A stretch of 36,026 bases of DNA, taken from Gemmatimonadota bacterium. GTDB taxonomy: Bacteria > Gemmatimonadota > Gemmatimonadetes > Gemmatimonadales > Gemmatimonadaceae. This document shows positions 17,217-25,837 of this stretch, piece by piece. The position numbers were made by a program, and so were the translations under genes. The notes under the pieces are model-generated. The model did not search any database. It was not told the origin of the DNA and saw only the letters and a list, made by a program, of their open reading frames with translations. Each line of letters starts with the position of its first letter. Positions within the stretch are counted from its first letter, which is position 1. The stretch is from assembly GCA_025362095.1 (NCBI GenBank), contig JANYIJ010000016.1:1-36026 (forward strand), given 5' to 3'.

Positions 17217-18763
17217 GCTAGTCGCAGTGCTCGCCCAGCGAGCACCCCGGTCGCCTTGCCGCCCTCCACCGCGACCCGCCCGTTCACAAACACCCACCGC
17301 ATCCCCACGGCCAACCGCTCGGGCGCGGCGTACGTCGCCAAATCTCGAATCGTTTTCGGATCGAACACGATCACATCCGCGAACCACCCGACCGCAATCT
17401 TCCCGCGTTCCACGATCTGCATGTCGCGCGCCGGCTGGCCACTGCCCGCCGCGATTGCGCGTTCCATCGATAGCACCGGCCGGTCAAGCACGTAATCGCG
17501 AATCTTCTTGGGAAACGTTCCGAACTTTCGCGGGTGGCCGTCGGATCCGTCTGAGCAGGTCGTGACGAAATCCGCGCGCATGAAGGCGTCCATGTCCTTC
17601 CCGTTCATGTTGAACGACGCGACGCTCTGATCGCCGACCGACCGGATGATCTGCAGCGCGGCTTCCACCGGCTCGACATTCCGCATTTCGCCGATCGCGT
17701 CGAGCCGCCTCCCCTCGAGATCGCGTTGACGCGAGCTCACGATCAGCATTGCGCTCGCGCCGCCGCGGCGCCGGAGATTTTCTCGCATCGCCGCCGCGAG
17801 TTTGGCGTGTATCGCCGGATCCGCGATGCGCGCGAGCAACGAGTCGCGGCCGCCGACTTCCGCCCACCGCGGCACAAGGGCCGACACGAGACTCGTGCCC
17901 GATGCATCGTATGGATATTGGCACGCCGAAACAGTCAGCCCTTCGCGCTGCGCAGCGTGGATCAGCGAGATGACGGTGTCCGCGTCACCGAACACGTCGA
18001 CGCCAAGCGCCTTGATATGCGAGAAGTGAACGGGAATGCGCGCCTCGCGCGAGATGCGCAGCACTTCGCGCACCGACGCGAGCAGGCCGATCGTGTATGA
18101 ACTCTCATCGCGCTGATGCGTGTCGTAGATCCCGCCGTGCGCGGCCGTGACCTTTGCGAGTTCGATCACCTCCTCGGTGCTCGAGTAGCTGCCGGGAGCG
18201 TAGTAGAGTCCAGTCGACATGCCGATCGCGCCCTCGGCCATTCCGCGCTCCACGAGCGCTTTCATCTGCTGGAGCTGTGACGCTGTGGGCGGTCGATCCG
18301 ACATGCCCATCACCTCGCCGCGGACGCTGCCCTGCGGAACGAAGAGCGCGGCATTGGTGCCGATGCCAGTGGAATCCCAGCGCGCGAGCAGCGCGCCGAT
18401 TCCCACCGGCCCGCTGCCGTCGTTGTTCGTGACGACGGTCGTCACGCCTTGCATGAGGTAGTCGACGTTCGCGCGTCGAGTGGCGTTCGAGAGATCACTC
18501 TGCGTGTGCGTGTGCGGGTCGATGAACCCGGGCGCGACGATCAGGCCGGTCGCGTCGATCGTGCGCGCCGCGGAGATGCGCGCGGCTTTCGCATCGCCAA
18601 CGAATACGATGCGGTCCGCGCGAATCGCCACGTCGGCGCGGCGGCCGGCGGCGCCTGAGCCGTCGTACACTGTTCCGCCGATAATGAGAACGTCTGCTGC
18701 TGTCTGCGCCGCTGCGGGGTGCGCCGAAATCGCTAGTGCGAACGCCAGCGCGACTCGTCTCAC
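17198..18763 (-). CDS. N-acyl-D-amino-acid deacylase (D-aminoacylase family amidohydrolase)
   Basis: DVLIIGGTVYDGSG, IVAPGFIDPHTHTQSDL, GVTTVVTNNDGSG, IYDTHQRDES; GTG start at 18763 overlaps the DUF192 stop (GTGA). Confidence 0.9.
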   Translation of the reverse strand: MRRVALAFALAISAHPAAAQTAADVLIIGGTVYDGSGAAGRRADVAIRADRIVFVGDAKAARISAARTIDATGLIVAPGFIDPHTHTQSDLSNATRRANVDYLMQGVTTVVTNNDGSGPVGIGALLARWDSTGIGTNAALFVPQGSVRGEVMGMSDRPPTASQLQQMKALVERGMAEGAIGMSTGLYYAPGSYSSTEEVIELAKVTAAHGGIYDTHQRDESSYTIGLLASVREVLRISREARIPVHFSHIKALGVDVFGDADTVISLIHAAQREGLTVSACQYPYDASGTSLVSALVPRWAEVGGRDSLLARIADPAIHAKLAAAMRENLRRRGGASAMLIVSSRQRDLEGRRLDAIGEMRNVEPVEAALQIIRSVGDQSVASFNMNGKDMDAFMRADFVTTCSDGSDGHPRKFGTFPKKIRDYVLDRPVLSMERAIAAGSGQPARDMQIVERGKIAVGWFADVIVFDPKTIRDLATYAAPERLAVGMRWVFVNGRVAVEGGKATGVLAGRALRLAKHKTS

Positions 18764-19230
18764 GGATCGATGATCGTGCCGGTGGGGAGCGAGAATGAAA
18801 CCGTGGTCCCTGCGGTCACTCCGTGCGACGTCATCCAGCCTTGGTTCGCTTCGAGAGCGTAGCGACATGAGCTCGTCGGCATGTGGAATACCAGCGACTG
18901 CGCGGCCATCTCATCAACATTGATCACCTTCATGTTCGCGTCGATGAACGCGATCGACAGTGGCGTCGGTGTGTTCTTCATCCAGAACGCGCAGTTCGAC
19001 GGTGTGTGATCGGTGCCGAACACGAATAGCATCCCGGAATTCGCGCCGAGCGACATGACGTTCATGAGCCCGGTGTCACGCGCGGCGCTGGTCGATGCGA
19101 TCTTCGCCGAGATCGTGCCACCGGAGAATACGACGTTGATGGTCGTGCTCACGGGAGTCACCGGTGAGTCGCTCTTGCCGCTGCAAGCGACGGCGGCGAC
19201 AAGCATCGAAACTGAGAGAAGTCGTTTCAC
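18760..19230 (-). CDS. DUF192 family lipoprotein
   Basis: Signal/lipobox VKRLLSVSMLVAAVACSG; DUF192 signatures ARDTGLMNVMSLGANSGMLFVF...CAFWMKNTPTPLSIAFID...YALEANQGW. Confidence 0.85.
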   Translation of the reverse strand: MKRLLSVSMLVAAVACSGKSDSPVTPVSTTINVVFSGGTISAKIASTSAARDTGLMNVMSLGANSGMLFVFGTDHTPSNCAFWMKNTPTPLSIAFIDANMKVINVDEMAAQSLVFHMPTSSCRYALEANQGWMTSHGVTAGTTVSFSLPTGTIIDP

Positions 19231-19240
19231 AGAACGAAAG

Positions 19241-20500
19241 CTAGCCGCCTCTCGGTTTCTTCGCGCCTTTCTCGCCGATTGGCACCCGCCGCGGCGGCCC
19301 CGTCCGGATCGCATCGTCGCCAAACTTCTCGCGCACACGATCCACCGCGCGCGAGAGATCGCGGTCGCGCTCCCGCTCCGGCGCCACGCCGTTCACCATC
19401 GGCGCTTCGAACATCGCCAGCTGCTCGGCCCGTCGTGCCGGCGACAGGTTTGAGAGCGAAATCCCCGCGAGACGCGCGGGGCCGCTGTGCTTCGCGCGAA
19501 GTTTCGCCAGCAAGGTCTCCGCAGGCTCGGTCACACCACGATCCGATTCGACGGGCTCGGGCAGCGTGTGGCCCATCGAGTACGTTGCGAAATCGCTCGT
19601 GCGCAGTTTCACCGTGATCGTGCGCGCGGCGAGGCCGGCGCCACGCAGATCGGCGGCGACCTTCGCGCCGAGGTGACGAAGCTCGGACAGCAGCTTCGCA
19701 GGGTCGGAGATGTCGCGGCCGAATGTTTCTTCGCGGCTGATTTGCCTGTTGCGGTCGCGCGCCTCGACCGCCGTCGCGCTGACGCCGCGCACGCGGTCGT
19801 GCAGCCATGCCGCGGTCTTCGGCCCGATCCAGCGTTCAAGCGTCGGAATATCCTGCTGCAGCGCGTCGTTCACGGTGACGAGCCCCACTCCAAGGAGGCG
19901 CTCCTGCAGCTTCGGCCCGATTCCGGGAATCTCGGCGAGCGAAACCTCGCTCATGAACTTCGCCACGCCGCCGTCAGGAACGATGTGCACGCCGCCGGCG
20001 TGCGGTGACCGCGACGGTTTCGCGCGCTCCGCCGCCAGTTTTGCGATCAGTTTGTTCGGTCCGCCGCCGATCGACAGCGAAAGTCCCGTCGTGGCGAGAA
20101 CGTCGGCGCGAATGCGTCGCGCCGTGGTGACGAGCGATTCCTGATGGTAGAGCGCCTCCGTGCCGCTCAGATCGAGATACCACTCGTCGATGCTGGCACC
20201 CTCGACCACCGGCGTGTATCGCTCGAGCACGCGGCGAATCTCGCGGCTCGCGTCGGAGCAGGCGTGACGCGGCACGGGGACGCACATGGCATTTGGGCAG
20301 AGGCGAAGGGCCTGCGCGATCGACATGGCGGAGCGCACGCCGAACGCGCGAGTCTCGTACGACGCGGAGCACACCACGCCGCGGCTGCCGGGTCTTCCTC
20401 CGACGATCAGCAGCGCCGCCTTGCCGGCGCCCTCTGGATCGACTTTGCGCGCGACTGCTACAAAGAAGGCGTCGGCGTCGGCGAGGAGGATGCGGGCCAT
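19241..20500 (-). CDS. dinB: DNA polymerase IV / Y-family translesion polymerase
   Basis: ILLADADAFFVAVARKVDP, VVCSASYETRAFGVRSAMSIAQA, EGASIDEWYLDLSGT, SIGGGPNKLIAKLAAERAKP, IPGIGPKLQERL. Confidence 0.93.
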   Translation of the reverse strand: MARILLADADAFFVAVARKVDPEGAGKAALLIVGGRPGSRGVVCSASYETRAFGVRSAMSIAQALRLCPNAMCVPVPRHACSDASREIRRVLERYTPVVEGASIDEWYLDLSGTEALYHQESLVTTARRIRADVLATTGLSLSIGGGPNKLIAKLAAERAKPSRSPHAGGVHIVPDGGVAKFMSEVSLAEIPGIGPKLQERLLGVGLVTVNDALQQDIPTLERWIGPKTAAWLHDRVRGVSATAVEARDRNRQISREETFGRDISDPAKLLSELRHLGAKVAADLRGAGLAARTITVKLRTSDFATYSMGHTLPEPVESDRGVTEPAETLLAKLRAKHSGPARLAGISLSNLSPARRAEQLAMFEAPMVNGVAPERERDRDLSRAVDRVREKFGDDAIRTGPPRRVPIGEKGAKKPRGG

Positions 20501-20529
20501 CCGAAAAGAATAGACAGGAGAACCGAAAC

Positions 20530-20623
20530 GACGGCAAATGGCGAGTCGTTAATGGCAACGGCGGCGAGTGGGTTGATGCTCCCACTCGCCGCTGTTGCTA
20601 ATAACGACTCGCCATTCGCTGTC
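20530..20623. repeat. Long imperfect inverted repeat abutting a stop codon (hairpin D)
   Basis: 43-nt arms 20530-20572 and 20581-20623, 38/43 complementary, 8-nt loop TTGATGCT; right edge abuts the OmpA stop (TTA, 20624-20626). Confidence 0.9.
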
Positions 20624-21691
20624 TTACGGCAGCTCGATAATCACCACGCGACGGTTGAGCGCCCGTCCGGCCGGATTGTCCTTGCCGTTGATCTCGTTGT
20701 CGGCAACCGGCTGCGATTCGCCGAAGCTCCTGGTGCTGACGCGAGCGATGTTGACGCCCTGCGTCCCGAGGTACGCCTTCACCGACTCAGCGCGGCGCAT
20801 GCCGAGCTTCATGTTGTATTCGTCCGAACCCTTGCTGTCGGTGTTGCCCTGGATTTCCACGTTCACGTCGTTGTGGTCCTTCAGGTAGCGTACCGCAACC
20901 TGTAGCGTGTCCTTCGCGCCCTTGGTCAGCGTGCTCTTGTCGAACTCGAACAGCACGGCCTTGAGCGTGAAGAGTTCACGTGCACGGGCAGGTGCCGGTG
21001 CGGGCGGTGGTGTCGGAGCGGGAGCCGGAGCTACGACGACTGGTGCCGGCGGCGGTGGCGGCGGCGGTGCCGGAGCGGGAGCAGGCGCCGGAGCGGGCGG
21101 CACGTATTCAGGAGCCGGCGCGACGTACTCAGGCTTGCACGGGCTGTTGCGCGCCTTGTTTCCGAGGAACCAGCTGACGCCGAGTCGAACATTGAACGTT
21201 TGCGTTGCGGCGCCGGGCTTCGGAGTCTGGTCGGACGGGTCCTTGAAATCTTCGACGATGTCAGCGCGCCACGACCACCTCGGGCTCATGCACTGACGAA
21301 TGCCGATCGTGGCGTTCCAGCCGCCGTCGTACGCATTGTGGGTGGTGTCGCCCTTGTAGTTGGTCCCCGTGAAGCCGCCGCCAATGAGCAAAAACGTCTT
21401 CCGCGAGAGCGGCCAGTTGTAGATCAGGTCGACACGGTTGTTCCAGACGTTGATCGAGCTCTGGGTGAGCGTGTGCGTCGGGATGACAGACGCGTCATAC
21501 TCAAGCGCGATTCTCGGAAGCAGGAACACGCCGAACCGGGCGCCTCCGCCGAAGTTGCTCTTGATATGCGTAGTGTCTGCAAAATTGCTGAACTGCCCGA
21601 AGATGCCTGCTTCGACTGCGATCCGCTGCTGCGCTTGCAGCGAACTCGCGGCAAACGTCAAAAGCGCTGCTGAAACCAAGTAACGTCGCAT
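20624..21691 (-). CDS. OmpA family outer membrane protein with Pro/Ala-rich linker
   Basis: Signal peptide MRRYLVSAALLTFAASSLQA, beta-barrel region, PAPAPAPAPPPPPPPAP linker, OmpA C-terminal domain (VEIQGNTDSKGSDEYNMKLGMRRAESVKAYL...NRRVVI). Confidence 0.92.
   Translation of the reverse strand: MRRYLVSAALLTFAASSLQAQQRIAVEAGIFGQFSNFADTTHIKSNFGGGARFGVFLLPRIALEYDASVIPTHTLTQSSINVWNNRVDLIYNWPLSRKTFLLIGGGFTGTNYKGDTTHNAYDGGWNATIGIRQCMSPRWSWRADIVEDFKDPSDQTPKPGAATQTFNVRLGVSWFLGNKARNSPCKPEYVAPAPEYVPPAPAPAPAPAPPPPPPPAPVVVAPAPAPTPPPAPAPARARELFTLKAVLFEFDKSTLTKGAKDTLQVAVRYLKDHNDVNVEIQGNTDSKGSDEYNMKLGMRRAESVKAYLGTQGVNIARVSTRSFGESQPVADNEINGKDNPAGRALNRRVVIIELP
20980..21135. repeat. Low-complexity GC-rich tract encoding the Pro/Ala linker
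   Basis: Degenerate GGAGCGGGAGC/GGCGGTGGC repeats, in frame with (AP)n/(P)n on the minus strand. Confidence 0.7.
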
Positions 21692-21791
21692 GCTGTGTGA
21701 CTCCTTGTGGTGGACGGAGCGCCTTCCGTGATGTGCGGCGATCCATCGTGCGGTTTGCTGTGAATGAGGGAAACCCACACTGGATAAACTG

Positions 21792-21815
21792 CCCAATTGG
21801 GGTGCAAGGTTGCAC
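21792..21815. promoter_or_regulatory. Two adjacent palindromes in a divergent promoter region
   Basis: CCCAATTGGG (21792-21801) immediately followed by GTGCAA-gg-TTGCAC (21802-21815), between ompA-like (-) and acetoacetyl-CoA synthetase (+). Confidence 0.35.
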
Positions 21816-21848
21816 TGACCGAAAGGAGTAGCCCGGGATGGCACTTTA

Positions 21849-23873
21849 GTGGTAGAACTGTCGCGTTTCGGCCTCCCGGCGGTAAAATTCCCGATGCTTC
21901 GTTTCCTGGAGGCGGTTCGCGCGCTCCACCCGTCTACGCCCACAATCGGCGCGCCGTACGCGGCGTGGCATGCGTGGTCGTGCGAACATCCGGATGAGTT
22001 TTGGGCGTCGGTCTGGCGATTCACCGGCATCGTCGCGGAAGAGCATCCGGGACGCGATCCATGGGATCAAGTCGTGCACGGCTTCGACCGCATGGCGCCG
22101 CCCGATCCCGAGCTCGGTCCGCTCTGGTTTCGCGGCGCGCGACTGAATTTCGCGGAGAATCTTCTGCGCAGACGCGGCGATTCGGCGGCGATAATTTTCC
22201 GAGACGAACGCGGGTCACGCCGGGAGATCAGCCACGATGCGCTCGTCGCCGGGGTCGCGCGCATCGCGGCCGCGCTGCGCGCGAGCGGAGTTCGCCCCGG
22301 CGATCGCATTGCGGGATTTCTTCCGAACATTCCGGAAGCGGTGATCGCGATGCTCGCGTGCGCGTCGTGCGGCGCGCTCTGGTCGTCGTGCTCGCCGGAC
22401 TTCGGCACGGCGGGCGTTCTCGACCGGTTTGGACAGATCGAGCCGCGTGTGCTGTTCGTCGCCGATGGCTATCGATACGCGGGAAAGGAGATCGACTCGC
22501 TCGGCCGCGCGCGCGAGATCGTCGCAGCCGTTCCGTCGATCGAGCGCGTGGTGGTGATTCCCTTTCTGCGCGACACAATACGCGATGCCGCGCTGGCCGA
22601 TATGCGCGGCGCGGAATCGTGGGAGCGGTTTGGAGCGCGGGGCGATGGCGCGCCGCTCCAGTTCGAACGCCTGCCGTTCGACCACCCGCTGTACATCATG
22701 TACTCGTCCGGCACGACGGGACCCCCGAAGTGCATGGTGCACGGAGCCGGCGGCACGCTGATTCAGCACCTGAAAGAGCATCAGCTGCACACGGGCATCG
22801 CCCCGGGTGATCGCGTTTTCTATTTCACGACGTGCGGCTGGATGATGTGGAACTGGCTCGTGAGCGCGCTCGCGAGCGGCGCGACGATCGTGCTGTACGA
22901 CGGTTCACCGATGCCGCAAGGCTCGCATGCCGCGCTTTGGACGATGGCCGCCGAGGAGCGCGTGAACGTGTTCGGCACGAGCGCCAAGTTCCTCGCGACT
23001 TCGGAGAAGCACGGGTTAAAGCCGGCGTTGACGCACGATTTGCGCGCGCTGCGCATGATTCTCTCAACGGGCAGTCCGCTCGCCGCGCACGGCTACGACT
23101 ATGTTGAGCGCGACGTGAAACCGGGTGTGCACGTCGCGAGCATCTCCGGCGGCACCGACATCATCTCCTGTTTCGCGCTCGGCAACCCGATGCTGCCGGT
23201 ACATCGCGGCGAGCTGCAATGCCGGGGACTCGGCATGGCCGTGGAGGTGTTCGACGAGCACGCGAAATCGATGCGGCTGACCGCCGGCGAGCTCGTCTGC
23301 ACAAAGCCGTTTCCGTCGATGCCGGTCTCATTCTGGAACGATTCGAACCGCGCGAAATACAATGCGGCGTACTTCCAGCTCTTTCCGGACGTCTGGGGCC
23401 ACGGTGATTGGGCGGAGATCACGGAGCACGACGGCGTGATCATCTATGGCCGCAGCGACGCGACACTCAACCCGGGCGGTGTTCGCATAGGGACGGCCGA
23501 GATTTACCGGCAGGTCGAGCAGCTCGATGAGGTGCTGGAGAGCGTCGTCGTCGCGCAGCAGGTGCACACACCAATCGGCGACGACGAGCGCGTGGTGCTG
23601 TTCGTGCGGTTGCAACCGGGTTTGACTCTGGGCGATGGGTTGCGCGAGAGAGTCCGAACGCTCGTGCGCGCGAGCTGTTCACCGCACCATGTTCCACAGG
23701 TCATTATTCAGGTAGATGACATTCCACGCACGATCAGTGGCAAGATCACGGAACTCGCGGTTCGTGACGTGATCCACGGCCGCACAGTCAAGAACATCGA
23801 CGCGCTCGCCAATCCGGCCGCGCTCGAATTATTTCGCAACCTCCCCGAACTCGACCACTCGCAAATTCCATGA
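21849..23873 (+). CDS. Acetoacetyl-CoA synthetase (acetoacetate-CoA ligase)
   Basis: Full-length AMP-forming synthetase: N-terminal WAWHAWSCEHPDEFW-like region, MYSSGTTGPPKCMVHGAGG, YFTTCGWMMWNW, SGGTDIISCF, GRSDATLNPGGVRIGTAEIY. GTG start at 21849 or ATG at 21894. Confidence 0.9.
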   Translation: MVELSRFGLPAVKFPMLRFLEAVRALHPSTPTIGAPYAAWHAWSCEHPDEFWASVWRFTGIVAEEHPGRDPWDQVVHGFDRMAPPDPELGPLWFRGARLNFAENLLRRRGDSAAIIFRDERGSRREISHDALVAGVARIAAALRASGVRPGDRIAGFLPNIPEAVIAMLACASCGALWSSCSPDFGTAGVLDRFGQIEPRVLFVADGYRYAGKEIDSLGRAREIVAAVPSIERVVVIPFLRDTIRDAALADMRGAESWERFGARGDGAPLQFERLPFDHPLYIMYSSGTTGPPKCMVHGAGGTLIQHLKEHQLHTGIAPGDRVFYFTTCGWMMWNWLVSALASGATIVLYDGSPMPQGSHAALWTMAAEERVNVFGTSAKFLATSEKHGLKPALTHDLRALRMILSTGSPLAAHGYDYVERDVKPGVHVASISGGTDIISCFALGNPMLPVHRGELQCRGLGMAVEVFDEHAKSMRLTAGELVCTKPFPSMPVSFWNDSNRAKYNAAYFQLFPDVWGHGDWAEITEHDGVIIYGRSDATLNPGGVRIGTAEIYRQVEQLDEVLESVVVAQQVHTPIGDDERVVLFVRLQPGLTLGDGLRERVRTLVRASCSPHHVPQVIIQVDDIPRTISGKITELAVRDVIHGRTVKNIDALANPAALELFRNLPELDHSQIP

Positions 23874-24844
23874 GCGCCACCGCCCTGCACGAGACAAAGA
23901 CTCTGGTGACCGCCGACGACATCCGTGCCGCCCACGACGTGATTGATTCGCGCGTGCGCCGGACGCCGATGATGCATTCCGTGCAGCTCAGCGACCGGCT
24001 CGGATTCGATCTGCACCTCAAGCTCGAACTCTTTCAGAAGACCGGATCATTCAAGGTGCGCGGCGCGCTCAATCGTGTGCACGCGCTGACGGCAGAGGAA
24101 AAGAAGCGCGGTGTGGTCACGATGTCCGCCGGCAATCACGCGCAAGGCGTCGCGTTCGCTGCGCGGGAGATGGGGACGCACGCCGTGATCGTCATGCCGG
24201 CGAAGGCCGTGAAGAGCAAAGTTGAGGCGACGCGCAACTACGGCGGCGAGGTCGTCCTCACTGAGGCCGATCTCGTCGATACGATGAACGCGATCAGGGA
24301 AGAACGAAATCTCGTGGTGGTGAGCCCGTTTGACGATCCCGAAGTGATCGCGGGCGCCGGAACGGTGGGCGATGAAATTCTCGATGACGTGCCGCTGGCC
24401 GACGTGATCATCACCGGAGTGGGCGGCGGCGGAATTCTGAGCGGGGTCGCGGTCGCGGCGCTGGCGAGGAAACCGGACATTCGCGTGATCGGCGTTGAAC
24501 CGGTGGGCGCTGCGGCGATGCAGCTCAGCCGCGAGCGCGGGTCACCGCAGAAGCTCGACAAGACCGACACCGTCGCAGACGGACTCGCCGCGCCGCACGC
24601 CGGTGCACTGACCTACGCGCACGTGATTCAGCTCGGACTGGAAATCGTGACGATTCCCGACAGCGCAATCGTGGATGCGATGTGGACGATTATTGAGCGT
24701 TGTAAGGTGCTTGCAGAGCCTGCTGCCGCGGCTGGTCTGGCGGCGCTGCTCTCGGGTGCGGTGAAGGTCGATCCGGGTTCGAGCGTAGTCTGCATCGTGA
24801 CGGGCGGGAACGCGGACAGGGAGAAGCTCCGCTCGCTGGCGTAA
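23870..24844 (+). CDS. Threonine/serine dehydratase (PLP-dependent)
   Basis: LKLELFQKTGSFKVRGALNRV, MSAGNHAQGVAFAAREMG, TGVGGGGILSGVAVA; ATGA overlap with the upstream gene. Confidence 0.9.
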   Translation: MSATALHETKTLVTADDIRAAHDVIDSRVRRTPMMHSVQLSDRLGFDLHLKLELFQKTGSFKVRGALNRVHALTAEEKKRGVVTMSAGNHAQGVAFAAREMGTHAVIVMPAKAVKSKVEATRNYGGEVVLTEADLVDTMNAIREERNLVVVSPFDDPEVIAGAGTVGDEILDDVPLADVIITGVGGGGILSGVAVAALARKPDIRVIGVEPVGAAAMQLSRERGSPQKLDKTDTVADGLAAPHAGALTYAHVIQLGLEIVTIPDSAIVDAMWTIIERCKVLAEPAAAAGLAALLSGAVKVDPGSSVVCIVTGGNADREKLRSLA

Positions 24845-24854
24845 CCCGGCTATA

Positions 24855-24883
24855 TTTCCCCCAAGGCACTCCACAGGGGGAAA
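24855..24883 (+). promoter_or_regulatory. Candidate Shine-Dalgarno-sequestering hairpin upstream of phenylalanine hydroxylase
   Basis: TTTCCCCC (24855-24862) - 13 nt - GGGGGAAA (24876-24883), directly abutting ATG at 24884; the 3' arm overlaps the purine-rich RBS. Confidence 0.4.
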
Positions 24884-25828
24884 ATGATGTCTGCGCACGG
24901 GAAGCACGAGATCATCGCCGGACAGGGGCTTACCACTACCAAGGCCCCGTACATCGAGAACGCCGTCGAAAACGGCGAGATGTATATCGAGCAGCCCTAC
25001 GAACTCTACTCCCCGGAAAACCATGACGCGTGGCAGCGCCTCTATGCGCGCATGCAGGACCGCTGGGCGCGCTACGCGAACCCGAAGTTCCTCGACGGCC
25101 TGGCGACGCTCTGCTTTGAGGCGACGCACGTGCCACGTCTCGACGACGTGAACAAATTCCTGGCGCCGCGCACCGGCTTTCGCGCGAAGGCGGTGAGCGG
25201 GTTCGTGCCCGCGTTCCAGTTTTTTGACTCCCTGAGCCGTCGCGAGTTTCCGACGACGATCACCATTCGCGACGGCAGCTCGCTCGACTATCTGCCCGAG
25301 CCGGACATTTTCCACGACATCGCCGGCCACGTGCCGATGCATACCGATCCGGCCTTCGCCGACACGCTCGTGCGTTTCGGCCAGTGTGCGCACACCGCGG
25401 CTGAACTGGTGTCGGGCGTGAAGGACGAAGAGGAAAAACTGCGCCGACTCGCGAGCATTCAGAACGCGCTGCAGCGCTTCTTCTGGTTCACGATCGAGTT
25501 CGGCCTTATGCGCGGCGACAGACCGAACGAGACGAAGGCCTACGGCAGCGGTCTGATGTCGTCGTACGGCGAGATCGTGCACTGCATTGAGTCGCCCGAC
25601 GTGCAGCGTCATCCGATCCAGATGGAGTGGGTGGTGAACCAGCACTTCGAAATCAATCACTACCAGCCGCTGCTGTTCATCGTGAACGACTTCGACCACC
25701 TGTTCGAGTTGCTCGGTCAGCTCGAAACGTGGATGAAAGACGGAAAGCTCAACAACGTGACGCCGGGCTGGCGCGACATGAGCGACGCGGACGTGAAGAG
25801 CTTCCTCGAGGCAAGCTTGAACAAGTGA
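24884..25828 (+). CDS. phhA: Phenylalanine 4-monooxygenase
   Basis: Aromatic amino acid hydroxylase signatures YLPEPDIFHDIAGHVPMHTDPAFAD, FFWFTIEFGL, YGSGLMSSYGEI. Confidence 0.93.
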   Translation: MMSAHGKHEIIAGQGLTTTKAPYIENAVENGEMYIEQPYELYSPENHDAWQRLYARMQDRWARYANPKFLDGLATLCFEATHVPRLDDVNKFLAPRTGFRAKAVSGFVPAFQFFDSLSRREFPTTITIRDGSSLDYLPEPDIFHDIAGHVPMHTDPAFADTLVRFGQCAHTAAELVSGVKDEEEKLRRLASIQNALQRFFWFTIEFGLMRGDRPNETKAYGSGLMSSYGEIVHCIESPDVQRHPIQMEWVVNQHFEINHYQPLLFIVNDFDHLFELLGQLETWMKDGKLNNVTPGWRDMSDADVKSFLEASLNK

Positions 25829-25837
25829 GATAACCCC

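Noticed and set aside
20980-21135. G-rich repeat as a regulatory or mobile repeat
   Set aside because: Explained by the in-frame Pro/Ala linker of the OmpA-family protein
24542-25699. 385-aa minus-strand ORF antisense to the threonine dehydratase/PAH genes
   Set aside because: His/Arg/Val-rich shadow translation of high-GC coding sequence; the plus-strand genes have clear family motifs
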